Shown in pieces: positions 17,263-25,013 of a stretch of DNA of 64,000 nt. Below the pieces are notes generated by a model, which saw nothing but the letters and a program-made list of their open reading frames with translations, had not been told where the DNA came from and made no database searches. Made by a program: the position numbers and the translations under genes. Origin of the DNA: Oscillospiraceae bacterium. GTDB taxonomy: Bacteria > Bacillota > Clostridia > Oscillospirales > Ruminococcaceae. The DNA lies in contig JAFTTH010000004.1 of NCBI GenBank assembly GCA_017466885.1, positions 45,385 to 109,384 on the forward strand. The letters are read 5' to 3'. Each line of letters starts with the position of its first letter. The first letter of the stretch is position 1.

Positions 17263-18006
17263 TTAAAAGCCACCGTGTGACTCCCCCAAAGTCAGAATAT
17301 ATTTTGTTGGAGAAAGCCCAAAATGTCTTTTGAAGGCTTTGCTGAATGCGTAGGGGGAGGAATAGTTGAGATATTCCGCCGTTTCTCCAACACTTTCACC
17401 GTCGCGAAGCTTTTGCAACGCAATATCCATCTTCCGTTGATCGAAATATTGCCGCGGAGTAATGCGGTAGGCACCGTAAAAGCTACGCGTCATATACTCC
17501 CGACTATACCCCAACTCCCTGCTCAACTGCACCATATTAAAGTCAAAGCCTTCATAGTGATCAATATAATTCCGAATCTTCTCCGGGACGGAAGCTTCTT
17601 TGAAAAGCTCCCGATCCATACAGGAAAGAACAAACTGAACCGTATATGCCATCAGCTCCAGGTTGCCCGAATAGATATATTTCCGCCAAAGAGCCACGCC
17701 GTCCGCCAAGGGTGTGCCGCTCTTTACCTCCATCTCCACAAAATGCTGCACCGCCGGCACGGTGGTGATATGGGCAAACGTATGGAGAAGCTTATCGTCA
17801 GGATTCTCTGTAAGTGTAAATGGGTGCCGGACGGGGGTAAGATAGAGGTGATTTTTCTTCAATCTCACTCGTTTGCCATTCTCCTCATAATAGGCTTCTC
17901 CGTCCAGAATATAATACAACCGAGAAAATCCAACATTCACATCCCGGTATACCCAGTTGGAATGGGTATAGGATTCCGATCCAACAATCAAATTCTGCAC
18001 AACCAT
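17263..18006 (-). CDS. AraC-family transcriptional regulator
   Basis: The protein of about 247 residues has an N-terminal cupin-like sensing half (YYILDGEAYYEENGKRVRLKKNHLYLTPVRHPF) and a C-terminal pair of helix-turn-helix motifs (FNMVQLSRELGYSREYMTRSF and ESVGETAEYLNYSSPYAFSKAF), ending with the usual FKRHFGLSPTKY. Such proteins normally activate sugar genes upon ligand binding. It is divergent from the RpiB / SGNH / GH43 genes, and the inverted repeat at 18067-18104 abuts the -35 box of their promoter, so these genes are its likely targets. The start is unclear: ATG 18006 fits best; a TTG at 18027 adds seven residues. Neither has a clear ribosome site. Confidence 0.88.
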   Translation of the reverse strand: MVVQNLIVGSESYTHSNWVYRDVNVGFSRLYYILDGEAYYEENGKRVRLKKNHLYLTPVRHPFTLTENPDDKLLHTFAHITTVPAVQHFVEMEVKSGTPLADGVALWRKYIYSGNLELMAYTVQFVLSCMDRELFKEASVPEKIRNYIDHYEGFDFNMVQLSRELGYSREYMTRSFYGAYRITPRQYFDQRKMDIALQKLRDGESVGETAEYLNYSSPYAFSKAFKRHFGLSPTKYILTLGESHGGF

Positions 18007-18066
18007 AATGCAAGTATATATCGGCAAAATAAAAATGTCAACCGCTCCGCTTGAATGTTTGAAATT

Positions 18067-18132
18067 ATGTCACATTTGGATATGTATTACAAGGAAAGTG
18101 ACATTTACATTCTCGGTCCACCTGACTATAAT
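18067..18132 (+). promoter_or_regulatory. Operator and promoter of the rpiB-like gene
   Basis: ATGTCAC (18067-18073) and GTGACAT (18098-18104) form an inverted repeat with 24 bases between. The right half touches the -35 box TTTACA (18104-18109), followed after 17 bases by TATAAT (18127-18132). The placement suits an activator such as the divergent AraC protein. Confidence 0.65.
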
Positions 18133-18230
18133 AACATTATGGCCAATCAAAAGGTCGATAGAATGCACCGCAAAACTCCGCTCAAAAGAATGGTAGAAGG
18201 AACGTTTCTGCACCGTAAAGGAGCGATTGT

Positions 18231-18806
18231 GTGAAAACAGTAAAGGATAAGTATTTGGTTGTGGGCGCAGACTTCGCCGGCTATCCCTTAAAAGAGGCTG
18301 TTGTTGCGCATCTGAAGGAAAAAGGGTGGAAAATCACCGATCTTGGCGTTACTGCTGAAAGTGATCCGGAGGACACAGACAATATGTTCCACCGGGTCGG
18401 CCTGCGAGTGGGCAGCAAAATCTCCGAGGGTGAGTTTGAACGCGCACTTCTTTTCTGCGGCACCGGAATGGGGATTCATATTGCCGCAAGCAAGTGCCCC
18501 CACGTCCATGCCGGAGTGGTGGAAAGCGTTCCCGCGGCATTGCGGGCAATCACCGGCAATGGCGTCAACGTGCTGGCGATGGGTGCTTTTTACGTCGCCC
18601 CTGCAATGGGTTGCGACATTGCAGATGCCTACCTGAACGCAGAGCTGGGGAGCGGTTATGAATGGTGGAAGAACTTCTACGAGTTTCATAAGCTGGCAAT
18701 TGATGAGCTGGAGCAATTTGACTACGAGACATATAAGAACAACGGCTTTCGCCTGGAGCATTTAGGGGATTATCCTTTGAAGCTGGAGAAAAAGCCGGAA
18801 GCCTGA
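18231..18806 (+). CDS. RpiB/LacA/LacB-family sugar-phosphate isomerase
   Basis: The 191-residue protein contains VVGADFAGYPLKEAVVAHLKEKGW (substrate phosphate site) and LLFCGTGMGIHIAASKCPHVHAGVV, the CGTG active-site Cys motif of ribose-5-phosphate isomerase B. Family members interconvert aldose and ketose phosphates of five- or six-carbon sugars. It is somewhat longer than RpiB (about 150), with a C-terminal extension (YEWWKNFYEFHKLAIDELEQ), so another sugar phosphate is possible. The start is GTG with GGAG in front. It is first in a locus controlled by the divergent AraC gene, and a strong terminator at 18906 separates it from the SGNH-like gene. Confidence 0.88.
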   Translation: MKTVKDKYLVVGADFAGYPLKEAVVAHLKEKGWKITDLGVTAESDPEDTDNMFHRVGLRVGSKISEGEFERALLFCGTGMGIHIAASKCPHVHAGVVESVPAALRAITGNGVNVLAMGAFYVAPAMGCDIADAYLNAELGSGYEWWKNFYEFHKLAIDELEQFDYETYKNNGFRLEHLGDYPLKLEKKPEA

Positions 18807-18905
18807 CCCGGTTCAATGCATCCTGCCATTTCGTGCACTTGGCATAGTGTATTGATCGCACTACCCTTCCATCTACGATTATATCAAAAACTCTTTCTGG
18901 TATCG

Positions 18906-18945
18906 AAAGCGGCAGTACCGTTAGTTGGGACGGTGCTGCCGTTTT
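18906..18945 (+). terminator. Terminator after rpiB-like gene
   Basis: CGGCAGTACCGT / ACGGTGCTGCCG stem with a TTTT tail. The 345-base gap 18807-19151 holds this terminator and the promoter at 19018, nothing else seen. Confidence 0.8.
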
Positions 18946-19017
18946 CGGTTTTCCTGGGCAAAGCATCTTTCGTATTTTTGTTGCGCGATTTTTCCTTTTT
19001 ATTCCGCAAAAAAAGAT

Positions 19018-19046
19018 TTACCCCTTCGAAAAATCAAGGTAAAATA
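19018..19046 (+). promoter_or_regulatory. Promoter of the DUF4886-like gene
   Basis: TTTACC (19018-19023), 17 bases, TAAAAT (19041-19046). Confidence 0.5.
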
Positions 19047-19151
19047 GAAAAAAGGACAAGGATAGAGCAACCATCAAAGTGCTGATTCCCCAGGTCATTC
19101 AAAATCCCAACCAGATCATTGACTGTAGCAAATAACCAAGGAGGTATATTT

Positions 19152-19958
19152 ATGAACACACAAACCGATACCAACCGCAAAGGGCTGAAGGTTTTAGCCA
19201 TCGGAAACAGTAATACCGTCAGCGCCACCCGGCAGCTTTGCCCGGTTGCGGATAGTCTGGGCCTGAAGGATTTTACCCTGCGGGTTTTATACCGGGGTGA
19301 CTCCGACCTGGAAACCCATATTCACTTCGCCCGTAGCGGAGAGCCCGGATTTTTATATTTCAAGCCCACCGTCGACCGGTACTATGCCGATCCCAATGAT
19401 CTGAAAAAGTTCTCCGTTTGGATGGGGGATGAAGATTGGGATATTATCGTTCTGCAGCAGGGAAGCATCAGCTGCGGTTTCCCCGAAGAATTTCAGCCCT
19501 GGCTGGACGAAACAATTGAGATCGTCAAACAGCATCATCCCAAGGCAAGGCTGATGTTCCATATGATGGGGCCATACGCTCAGGACTGCAAATACGAAAA
19601 GTTCGGTCGATTCGACTTCAGTCAAGAAAAGATGTACCGAAAAATCTGCGACTCGGTGCAACAGGTGATTCTTCCCCATCCCGCGTTTGAGAAGCTCATC
19701 CCCTCCGGAACAATGATGCAGAGCCTCCGCTCCTCCTCTTATGGGGATGGTTTCCATGTAGATGACCGGATCCATCTGAACCGGATGGGAGAGTACGCTA
19801 CTGCCGTGATGTGGTATTCTGTCCTCACCGGACAACCGGTGGATCAGTTGACCTATCACCCGGAGGATGTTCCGGCTGAATTCATGGAGCAGGTCAAAAT
19901 ACTGATTCCAAAGGTTCTTGCCGCTCCCTTTACTCTGGTGGATTGCAGTCATTTTTAA
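19152..19958 (+). CDS. SGNH-hydrolase-like protein (DUF4886 type)
   Basis: The 268-residue product begins LKVLAIGNSNTVSATRQL, where GNS is the SGNH block I motif. It continues with LYRGDSDLETH, WDIIVLQQGSIS and a late DRIHLNRMGEYATAVMWY, in which the Asp and His would complete a Ser-Asp-His triad. This pattern matches the DUF4886 group often found in carbohydrate-utilisation loci and presumed to be esterases that strip acyl groups from polysaccharides. No signal peptide is seen. ATG 19152 is chosen because AGGAGG is correctly placed; a longer frame from 19119 is unlikely. The neighbours (RpiB-like, GH43) support a sugar-related task. Confidence 0.7.
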   Translation: MNTQTDTNRKGLKVLAIGNSNTVSATRQLCPVADSLGLKDFTLRVLYRGDSDLETHIHFARSGEPGFLYFKPTVDRYYADPNDLKKFSVWMGDEDWDIIVLQQGSISCGFPEEFQPWLDETIEIVKQHHPKARLMFHMMGPYAQDCKYEKFGRFDFSQEKMYRKICDSVQQVILPHPAFEKLIPSGTMMQSLRSSSYGDGFHVDDRIHLNRMGEYATAVMWYSVLTGQPVDQLTYHPEDVPAEFMEQVKILIPKVLAAPFTLVDCSHF

Positions 19959-19969
19959 GAGAATAAAAG

Positions 19970-20038
19970 GCCTTTCCGCAGTTGACAATTCTATTTTCTC
20001 GTGATACAATTGAGAAAATTGCTGTGGAAAGGCTTTTT
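19970..20038 (+). promoter_or_regulatory. Hairpin arms enclosing the GH43 promoter
   Basis: GCCTTTCCGCAG (19970-19981) pairs with CTGTGGAAAGGC (20022-20033), followed by TTTTT, which makes a terminator for the upstream gene. Inside the loop lies a full promoter: TTGACA (19982-19987), 17 bases, TACAAT (20005-20010). Transcripts from the inner promoter lack the left arm and so would not terminate. Confidence 0.65.
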
Positions 20039-20070
20039 CTTTTCCTCAGTTTGAAGCGGAGGTCAACCCG

Positions 20071-20985
20071 ATGAAAAAACTGATTCCAAGCCGCAATGAC
20101 TGCACCACCCGTGACCCTGATATTTTCCTGCATCAGGGAAAATATTACCATTGCTTCTCTCCGGACGGCACCACCGTTTGTGTTTCCTGCGCGGAGCGTT
20201 TGGAAGATCTGGCCACAGCAGATCCCCTTTGTGTTTACACCGCCGAGCCTGGCACTCCCTATTCCAAACAGCTTTGGGCTCCCGAGCTTCACATTCTTGA
20301 CGGCCTTTGCTATATTTATCTTGCCTGCGATGACGGTGATAACTATAACCACCGGATGTATGTTCTGGAGAACGGCTCCAACGATCCCCAAGCTCCCTAC
20401 CGGATGCACGGGCAGATTGGCGACCCCACCAACCGCTGGGCCATTGACGGCACGATCCTTTCTCACAACGGCAACCGATACATGGTTTGGGCAGGCTGGG
20501 AAGGAAGCGAAAACGTCGCTCAAAATCTTTATATCGCCCGGATGGATTCCCCCTATTCCTTTGACACCGGTCGGGTAATGATCTCCCAGCCCGAATACGA
20601 TTGGGAAAAGAATGGGTGCTTGGGCGGTCAGGAGTTGCCCTATATCAACGAGGGCCCCTTCCCCTTTTACGACGGTTCAGACCTCTACCTCATTTACTCC
20701 GCATCGGGATGCTGGTGCAAGGACTATTGCCTTGCTTTTCTGAAGCTGACCGGGGATGATCCGCTCAACCCCACCCACTGGAAAAAACATCCCGCACCTA
20801 TCTTTTCTGCCTCTGAGGAGTGCCAGGGAGCCGGTCACTGCACCGTGATTCAAACGAAAGAAAAAAATCTTGTCTTCTTCCACGCCTGGGACGCTTCCCA
20901 GCACGTCACCCCCGATTCGGGACTTTTGGTATCGGTTTGGATGGGTGAGATCACCGTAGAGAACGGAGTATTGTCTGTCAAATAA
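20071..20985 (+). CDS. Glycoside hydrolase family 43-like protein
   Basis: The 304-residue protein is a five-bladed beta-propeller GH43-type enzyme. The expected acidic triad is visible: Asp in TRDPDIFLHQGKYY (general base, near residue 16), Asp in WAIDGTILSHNG, and Glu in INEGPFPFYDGSDLYLIYS. Other family blocks are QLWAPELHILDG and AGHCTVI. GH43 enzymes act mainly as alpha-L-arabinofuranosidases or beta-xylosidases. There is no signal peptide, so it would work on imported oligosaccharides. Its own promoter lies inside the loop of the preceding hairpin. The context (AraC regulator, pentose-phosphate-type isomerase) fits use of arabinose or xylose oligomers. Confidence 0.88.
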   Translation: MKKLIPSRNDCTTRDPDIFLHQGKYYHCFSPDGTTVCVSCAERLEDLATADPLCVYTAEPGTPYSKQLWAPELHILDGLCYIYLACDDGDNYNHRMYVLENGSNDPQAPYRMHGQIGDPTNRWAIDGTILSHNGNRYMVWAGWEGSENVAQNLYIARMDSPYSFDTGRVMISQPEYDWEKNGCLGGQELPYINEGPFPFYDGSDLYLIYSASGCWCKDYCLAFLKLTGDDPLNPTHWKKHPAPIFSASEECQGAGHCTVIQTKEKNLVFFHAWDASQHVTPDSGLLVSVWMGEITVENGVLSVK

Positions 20986-20992
20986 TAAAAAA

Positions 20993-21048
20993 CACGTCCC
21001 AAGAGACACCTTCCTTGCAGAGGGCTCTCCTGGGACGCATTCTTTTTT
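20993..21048. terminator. Terminator between GH43 and the membrane operon
   Basis: An imperfect stem (ACGTCCCAAGAGA with TCTCCTGGGACGC) is followed by TCTTTTTT. Confidence 0.7.
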
Positions 21049-21074
21049 ATCGAAACATATTTTTATCCGATGCA

Positions 21075-21476
21075 CTACTGCATCAATTCGTCCGTCAGAC
21101 GGATGACCTCGGGGGCGATCCTTTCCCGCTCCTTCCTGAGAACTGAATGATAAATCGGGTAGGCAATGCTGACCAAAAGAATCCCCAGCACCCCCACCGG
21201 AATTCCCAACACCATGGTCAGGTCGGGAGTGAGCCCCATCGCATTTCCCAATTCTGTCATCACCAGGCTCATTCCGCTTCCCAGCAGCAGAGCTCCGAAA
21301 ATCCCCACGGCCAGCGCCATTACGGTGGCTTTTTTTGTTGCTCCGGCATCCAGCCGCCGAAGCTGGGTCATCTTATCCTCGGTGATCTCCCGGGGAGTGT
21401 ATTTGTCCCGAATTGCCTTGATTTCTTCCCGGTCCTTGGCCGAGTAGGTAAAGCGGAAGCTATCCTTTTGTTCCAT
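21075..21476 (-). CDS. Small two-helix membrane protein, paralogue of the protein at 24502
   Basis: The 133-residue protein has a charged N-terminal half (KDREEIKAIRDKYTPREITEDKMTQLRRLDA), two membrane helices (about 48-70 and 84-106) and a charged C-terminus ending IRLTDELMQ. It shares the motif GSGMSLVMTE and overall layout with the product at 24502-24867, so the two are paralogues. The function is not recognised. It is the last gene of the operon RR-HK-membrane protein-this gene, and overlaps the upstream gene by 17 bases, so its production is tied to the two-component system. Confidence 0.75.
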   Translation of the reverse strand: MEQKDSFRFTYSAKDREEIKAIRDKYTPREITEDKMTQLRRLDAGATKKATVMALAVGIFGALLLGSGMSLVMTELGNAMGLTPDLTMVLGIPVGVLGILLVSIAYPIYHSVLRKERERIAPEVIRLTDELMQ

Positions 21477-22365
21477 CCGGTTTCTCCTTTGCTTTTTTCC
21501 AAAGCTTGATTTGTTTTGTGCTGCGGACGATCATATAGATCGCCATAGCAATAATAAATGCAGAAATAACTCCTCCGGAGATGCCTAACATCAGCTTGCG
21601 GGTCAGAGGCTCCATCTTCCCCTCCCCGAAGGTGGTCAACATGGTGGCTTCCAGAGTCAGCATTGAAACGCAGGCCGATGCCAGGCTGATGGCCTTGGTG
21701 GCCGAATAGACCGGGCTACGGTATTTGCGGTATTTGACCGTATTGATGATAGCCAGGGTCAGAGAAGTAAACGTATACGCTGCCATTGCGATGGTGGTAA
21801 TCTCGTGATGGTGGAAGGTTCTATTCCAGTAAACCATAAAGAAGATCATCAGCGTCAATGCCAGATTCATCAGCAAAAAAACGATTCCGCAGACACGGTA
21901 TTTCTGCAGTTCTGCCAGCATCCGTTCTCCGGGGAGGTGTTTTCCGGTATGGCGAAGCAAAAAGAACCGGATCACCGCCAACAATAGATAATATCCCGCC
22001 AGGGAATAAAACCAAAAGGTGCGGTGCCAGATTCCCATCCCCAACTGGAGGGCGGCATAGGCGGCATTCCAGATGACGGTGCCGTAAAGAGAGACCCGCA
22101 CCCGCAGACGGGCATCCTCCCGCCAGCGCTTCAGGTATGGATTATCCCTGCCGGTCCTTTGGAACCACCGAACGATCCGGGGAATCTGAACGCACCAAAC
22201 GGTCAGGGTATACGCCGCAAGAACGTAGGAAAGGATTGCCGGAACTGATTCGGTATCGCAGAAAATCAGCGTCAAAGTCAAAAGAACCGCCGACACCGGA
22301 CTCAGAGCGATCCTCACTGCGGGACGGGGAAAGAGAAGGGTTTTCCCAAGCTTTTTCCAGTCCAT
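21460..22365 (-). CDS. Multi-pass membrane protein in two-component operon
   Basis: The protein of about 301 residues has seven to eight hydrophobic segments, for example ALSPVSAVLLTLTLIFC, YVLAAYTLTVWCVQ, VCGIVFLLMNLALTLMIFFMVYW and SGGVISAFIIAMAIYMIV. No enzyme motif is seen and the family is not recognised. ATG 22365 is chosen because it sits two bases after the histidine kinase stop, in typical translational coupling; a TTG at 22380 lies inside the kinase gene. Its position directly after a sensor kinase suggests it is an output of, or an accessory to, that signal pathway. Confidence 0.75.
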   Translation of the reverse strand: MDWKKLGKTLLFPRPAVRIALSPVSAVLLTLTLIFCDTESVPAILSYVLAAYTLTVWCVQIPRIVRWFQRTGRDNPYLKRWREDARLRVRVSLYGTVIWNAAYAALQLGMGIWHRTFWFYSLAGYYLLLAVIRFFLLRHTGKHLPGERMLAELQKYRVCGIVFLLMNLALTLMIFFMVYWNRTFHHHEITTIAMAAYTFTSLTLAIINTVKYRKYRSPVYSATKAISLASACVSMLTLEATMLTTFGEGKMEPLTRKLMLGISGGVISAFIIAMAIYMIVRSTKQIKLWKKAKEKPDGTKG

Positions 22366-22366
22366 C

Positions 22367-23440
22367 TCAGCACCGTCCAATCGTTACGGTGAAGACGGAG
22401 CCTTCTCCCACCACACTCTCCACTCTGATCTCCCCCTGCATAATATCCACGACCCGCTTCACCAGCGCAAGGCCAAGTCCATTCCCCTGGACAGAACGGG
22501 AGGGATCTCCCTGGTAGAACTTCTCAAAGATATGCGCTCCCACCTCGGGAGAGATCCCGCAACCGGTATCCTGCACCTTGACAACGGCACACTCGGAGGT
22601 TGCAGACAGACAAACAGTCACCTTGCCGCCCCTAGGGGTAAATTTAAAGGCATTGGAAAAAAGATTATTCCACACGTGGCTGAGCAGTTCCGCATCAGCC
22701 CTCACCCGGATATTTTCAGCAATATCGGTTTCGAGCTCGATTTCGGCATCTTCCCATACCCCCTCATACTGCAGGAGGCATTCACAAAGCTGTTCCCCCA
22801 GGTCAAACTCGGCAATCTGAGGATAGATCTGCTGGTTTTCCAGCCGGTTCAGCTTGAGAATATTGGTCATCATCGTGGCCATCCGGCGGGCGCCGTCAGT
22901 CACGCCTTTTGCATATTCCATTCGCTTCTCCTCTGTCAGTCCGGGGGTTTGCAGAAGAGTGCCGTAATTTTGCATCACGGCGAGAGGGGTCTTCATTTCG
23001 TGGGAAACGTTGGCAATAAAGTCGGTGCGGAGAGTTTCCACGCTCCCCAACTCCTCTGCCATCTGATTGAAGCAGTCGATCACCCGGTGAAAGGTCTCAT
23101 CGGTACCAAAGCGACTCTGGGGCTTGATCCGTACTGAAAAATCCCCCCGGATGATCTTCTCTGCGGCTTCAGTGATCTCCCGGACAGGCCGCTCCACCGT
23201 CAGCCTCCGGCGCACCGCATCCACAACGGTAAAGATCAGGCTCAAAAGAGCAACATTCCAGAAGGTAATAATCGCCGCCGCGCTGATATTTTCCCGCGTC
23301 AGCTCAATCCCCAGAGTTTGATTGAGGGTGGATACAAAAAGCATCGTGCAGCAGGTGATCACAAAAGCCACGAGAAGAAAAAAGATAAAATAGTGGCTCA
23401 ACCACCGCAGCACACACTGAATGGCCTTCTCTTTTTTCAT
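22367..23440 (-). CDS. Sensor histidine kinase
   Basis: The 357-residue kinase has two membrane helices (about 13-36 and 53-75) with a very short outside loop, a HAMP-like linker (RPVREITEAAEKIIRGDFSVRI), the phospho-accepting H-box FIANVSHEMKTPLAVMQN, and the ATPase boxes NNLFSNAFKFTP (N), VKVQDTGCGISP (G1), FEKFYQGD (F) and GNGLGLALVKRVV (G2). The small outside loop suggests that it senses the membrane or works with a partner, perhaps one of the small membrane proteins encoded alongside. Its ATG overlaps the response-regulator stop (ATGA), so both are translated together. Confidence 0.95.
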   Translation of the reverse strand: MKKEKAIQCVLRWLSHYFIFFLLVAFVITCCTMLFVSTLNQTLGIELTRENISAAAIITFWNVALLSLIFTVVDAVRRRLTVERPVREITEAAEKIIRGDFSVRIKPQSRFGTDETFHRVIDCFNQMAEELGSVETLRTDFIANVSHEMKTPLAVMQNYGTLLQTPGLTEEKRMEYAKGVTDGARRMATMMTNILKLNRLENQQIYPQIAEFDLGEQLCECLLQYEGVWEDAEIELETDIAENIRVRADAELLSHVWNNLFSNAFKFTPRGGKVTVCLSATSECAVVKVQDTGCGISPEVGAHIFEKFYQGDPSRSVQGNGLGLALVKRVVDIMQGEIRVESVVGEGSVFTVTIGRC

Positions 23441-24108
23441 CGGATCACCGCCTTATAGCCCAAGCCGTGGACTGTTTTGATCTCAAAGTCCTCGCAATCG
23501 GCAAGCTTTGCCCGGAGCTTGGTCATATAAACATCCACAGCGCGGGGAGCAGTTTCGGTATCAGCATCCCAAAATTCATCCATCAGCTGCAGCCGGGTAA
23601 AGGTCTTTTTGGGGTAGGACAGCAACTTATAAAGGATGCAGAATTCCCGATTGGTTAGGGCAATCTCCTCCTCCCCCAAATAGGCGGTATGCTCATCAGC
23701 ATCCATCACAAAGCGGCCGATTTCAATCTTCCGGCTGGCCGCAATTTTGGCACGGCGAAGAAGCGCCCCAATCCGCAGAAACAGCTCATCCAGGTCGATG
23801 GGCTTGACCATATAATCATCCACACCAATCCGGAAACCTCTCTGCTTGGAGGCAATGTCATCCCGAGCTGTCATAAAGAGAATCGGGATCTCCTCATTCA
23901 ACTCCCGGACATTCCGGGCAAACTCAAATCCGTCCACTCCGGGCATCATAATATCCGAAACGATCAAATCAAAGATCCCGCCCTCCAGCGCATCGTAGGC
24001 CTGGTAGGCATCCAAGCAGCTGACCGCTTCATATCCGCTGTGATTGAGAAAGGAGCAGACCGTTTTATTCAGCTCCCTATCGTCCTCTACCACCAGGATC
24101 TTAAACAT
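23437..24108 (-). CDS. OmpR-family response regulator
   Basis: The protein of about 223 residues has a receiver domain (KILVVEDDREL; phospho-acceptor Asp in DLIVSDIMMPGVDG; Thr in ILFMTARDD; Lys in DYMVKPIDLDEL) and a C-terminal winged helix (ITLNREFCILYKLL-like segment ALTNREF, then AVDVYMTKLRAKL and IKTVHGLGYKAVI). It partners the overlapping histidine kinase. ATG 24108 is chosen for its GGAGGGG ribosome site; the frame opens earlier at 24132. The direct repeat TTAACATTTAAC close to its promoter may be an autoregulatory binding site. Confidence 0.95.
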   Translation of the reverse strand: MFKILVVEDDRELNKTVCSFLNHSGYEAVSCLDAYQAYDALEGGIFDLIVSDIMMPGVDGFEFARNVRELNEEIPILFMTARDDIASKQRGFRIGVDDYMVKPIDLDELFLRIGALLRRAKIAASRKIEIGRFVMDADEHTAYLGEEEIALTNREFCILYKLLSYPKKTFTRLQLMDEFWDADTETAPRAVDVYMTKLRAKLADCEDFEIKTVHGLGYKAVIR

Positions 24109-24142
24109 TTCCACCCCTCCAAAACAGCTCATCTTCCAGAAG

Positions 24143-24164
24143 AGTATAACCGTTAAATGTTAAG
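24143..24164 (-). promoter_or_regulatory. Probable promoter and response-regulator site
   Basis: On the minus strand the tandem CTTAACATTTAACG (24151-24164) lies just upstream of TATACT (24143-24148). Direct repeats of this kind are typical of OmpR/PhoB-type sites that replace a -35 box. Confidence 0.5.
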
Positions 24165-24202
24165 ATTTTGTTTGCATTTCGGGGTTTTGTAAAAAAATTG
24201 CA

Positions 24203-24231
24203 AGAAAGCGGAGCAAACAGCCCCGCTTTCT
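24203..24231 (-). terminator. Terminator of the 24867-24239 operon
   Basis: AGAAAGCGG-type arms (24203-24214 and 24221-24231) are followed on the minus strand by a T-run. Confidence 0.75.
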
Positions 24232-24238
24232 CCGGAAA

Positions 24239-24490
24239 CTATTCTTCTTTTCCGGCGGCCTTGATCCGTTCCTCTGCCGCTGCGGTTCGCTCGTTGGCGG
24301 CGGCAATCTGCGCATCCCGTTTCGCCTGCATCACTACCTTGCACCGCGCAGGGTCGCCCATCGCCTTCGATTCCTCCCACTGCGCCCGGGATTCTGCTTT
24401 TGCGGCGGCAAATTGCGCTTTGTCCACCTCGTGCTGTGCTTTTGCAGATTCCTTCATATCCTGGAATGCCTTTTTGAAGAATTGAATCAT
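24239..24490 (-). CDS. Small Ala/Glu/Lys-rich coiled-coil protein
   Basis: The 83-residue protein begins IQFFKKAFQDMKESAKAQHEV and is rich in Ala, Glu, Lys and Gln with heptad-like spacing (AAANERTAAAEERIKAAGKEE at the end). It is probably a single long amphipathic helix or coiled coil. No family is recognised. It starts 12 bases after the stop of the two-helix membrane protein gene at 24502, so the two are an operon and may interact. A terminator follows immediately. Confidence 0.7.
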   Translation of the reverse strand: MIQFFKKAFQDMKESAKAQHEVDKAQFAAAKAESRAQWEESKAMGDPARCKVVMQAKRDAQIAAANERTAAAEERIKAAGKEE

Positions 24491-24501
24491 CGTTTCTCCC
24501 C

Positions 24502-24867
24502 TTACCGGCTCATAATCTCATCGCTGAGGGCAATGATCCGGGAGGCATACTTTTTCCGTCTGTTATTAAGAATGGTTTTATAGATCGGGTAGTTGACAAG
24601 AGCCATCACCAGACCCACGATGCCAATGACAAGTCCATAGGGCATCGGGTTGGCAAGCCCGATGGTCTGGGCAACCTCGGTCATCACAAGGCTCATTCCA
24701 CTGCCCATCACAAGGGCGCTGACGCTTCCGAAAATATATGCAAACAGATTTGCCGGGCGCTTGACCTTTGCATCCAGAGCCTTCAGATCATCCAGCTCGG
24801 TCTGCTCCTTTTCGGTATACTGAGTACGGATCTTCTCCACAAGAAATTCCTGATCGTTTCTGTTCAT
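24502..24867 (-). CDS. Small two-helix membrane protein, paralogue of the protein at 21075
   Basis: The 121-residue product has an N-terminal charged helix (EKIRTQYTEKEQTELDDLKALDAKVKR), two membrane segments around residues 42-65 and 75-96, and a basic C-terminus (NNRRKKYASRIIALSDEIMSR). It carries the same GSGMSLVMTE motif as the protein at 21075-21476. Related clostridial proteins are common and have no known role. It is first in a two-gene operon directly upstream of, and in the same direction as, the two-component operon that contains its paralogue. Confidence 0.75.
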   Translation of the reverse strand: MNRNDQEFLVEKIRTQYTEKEQTELDDLKALDAKVKRPANLFAYIFGSVSALVMGSGMSLVMTEVAQTIGLANPMPYGLVIGIVGLVMALVNYPIYKTILNNRRKKYASRIIALSDEIMSR

Positions 24868-24960
24868 TGTAAAAACTTCCTTTCGTGTTTTGTTGCCGCT
24901 ATTTTACCCCGGGGATGTTTTTGTTTTTTTGGGGAAAGTTTAACGTTTTATTAAAAAGAA

Positions 24961-24995
24961 AAAGTGGCCGGGAGAAATTCTCTCAGCCACTTTGG
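24961..24995 (-). terminator. Terminator after the NERD gene
   Basis: AAAGTGGC...GCCACTTT arms with an inner GAGAGAATTTCTC stem. The minus-strand transcript continues into a run of T. Confidence 0.8.
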
Positions 24996-25013
24996 ATATT
25001 TCCGCAAATAAAA

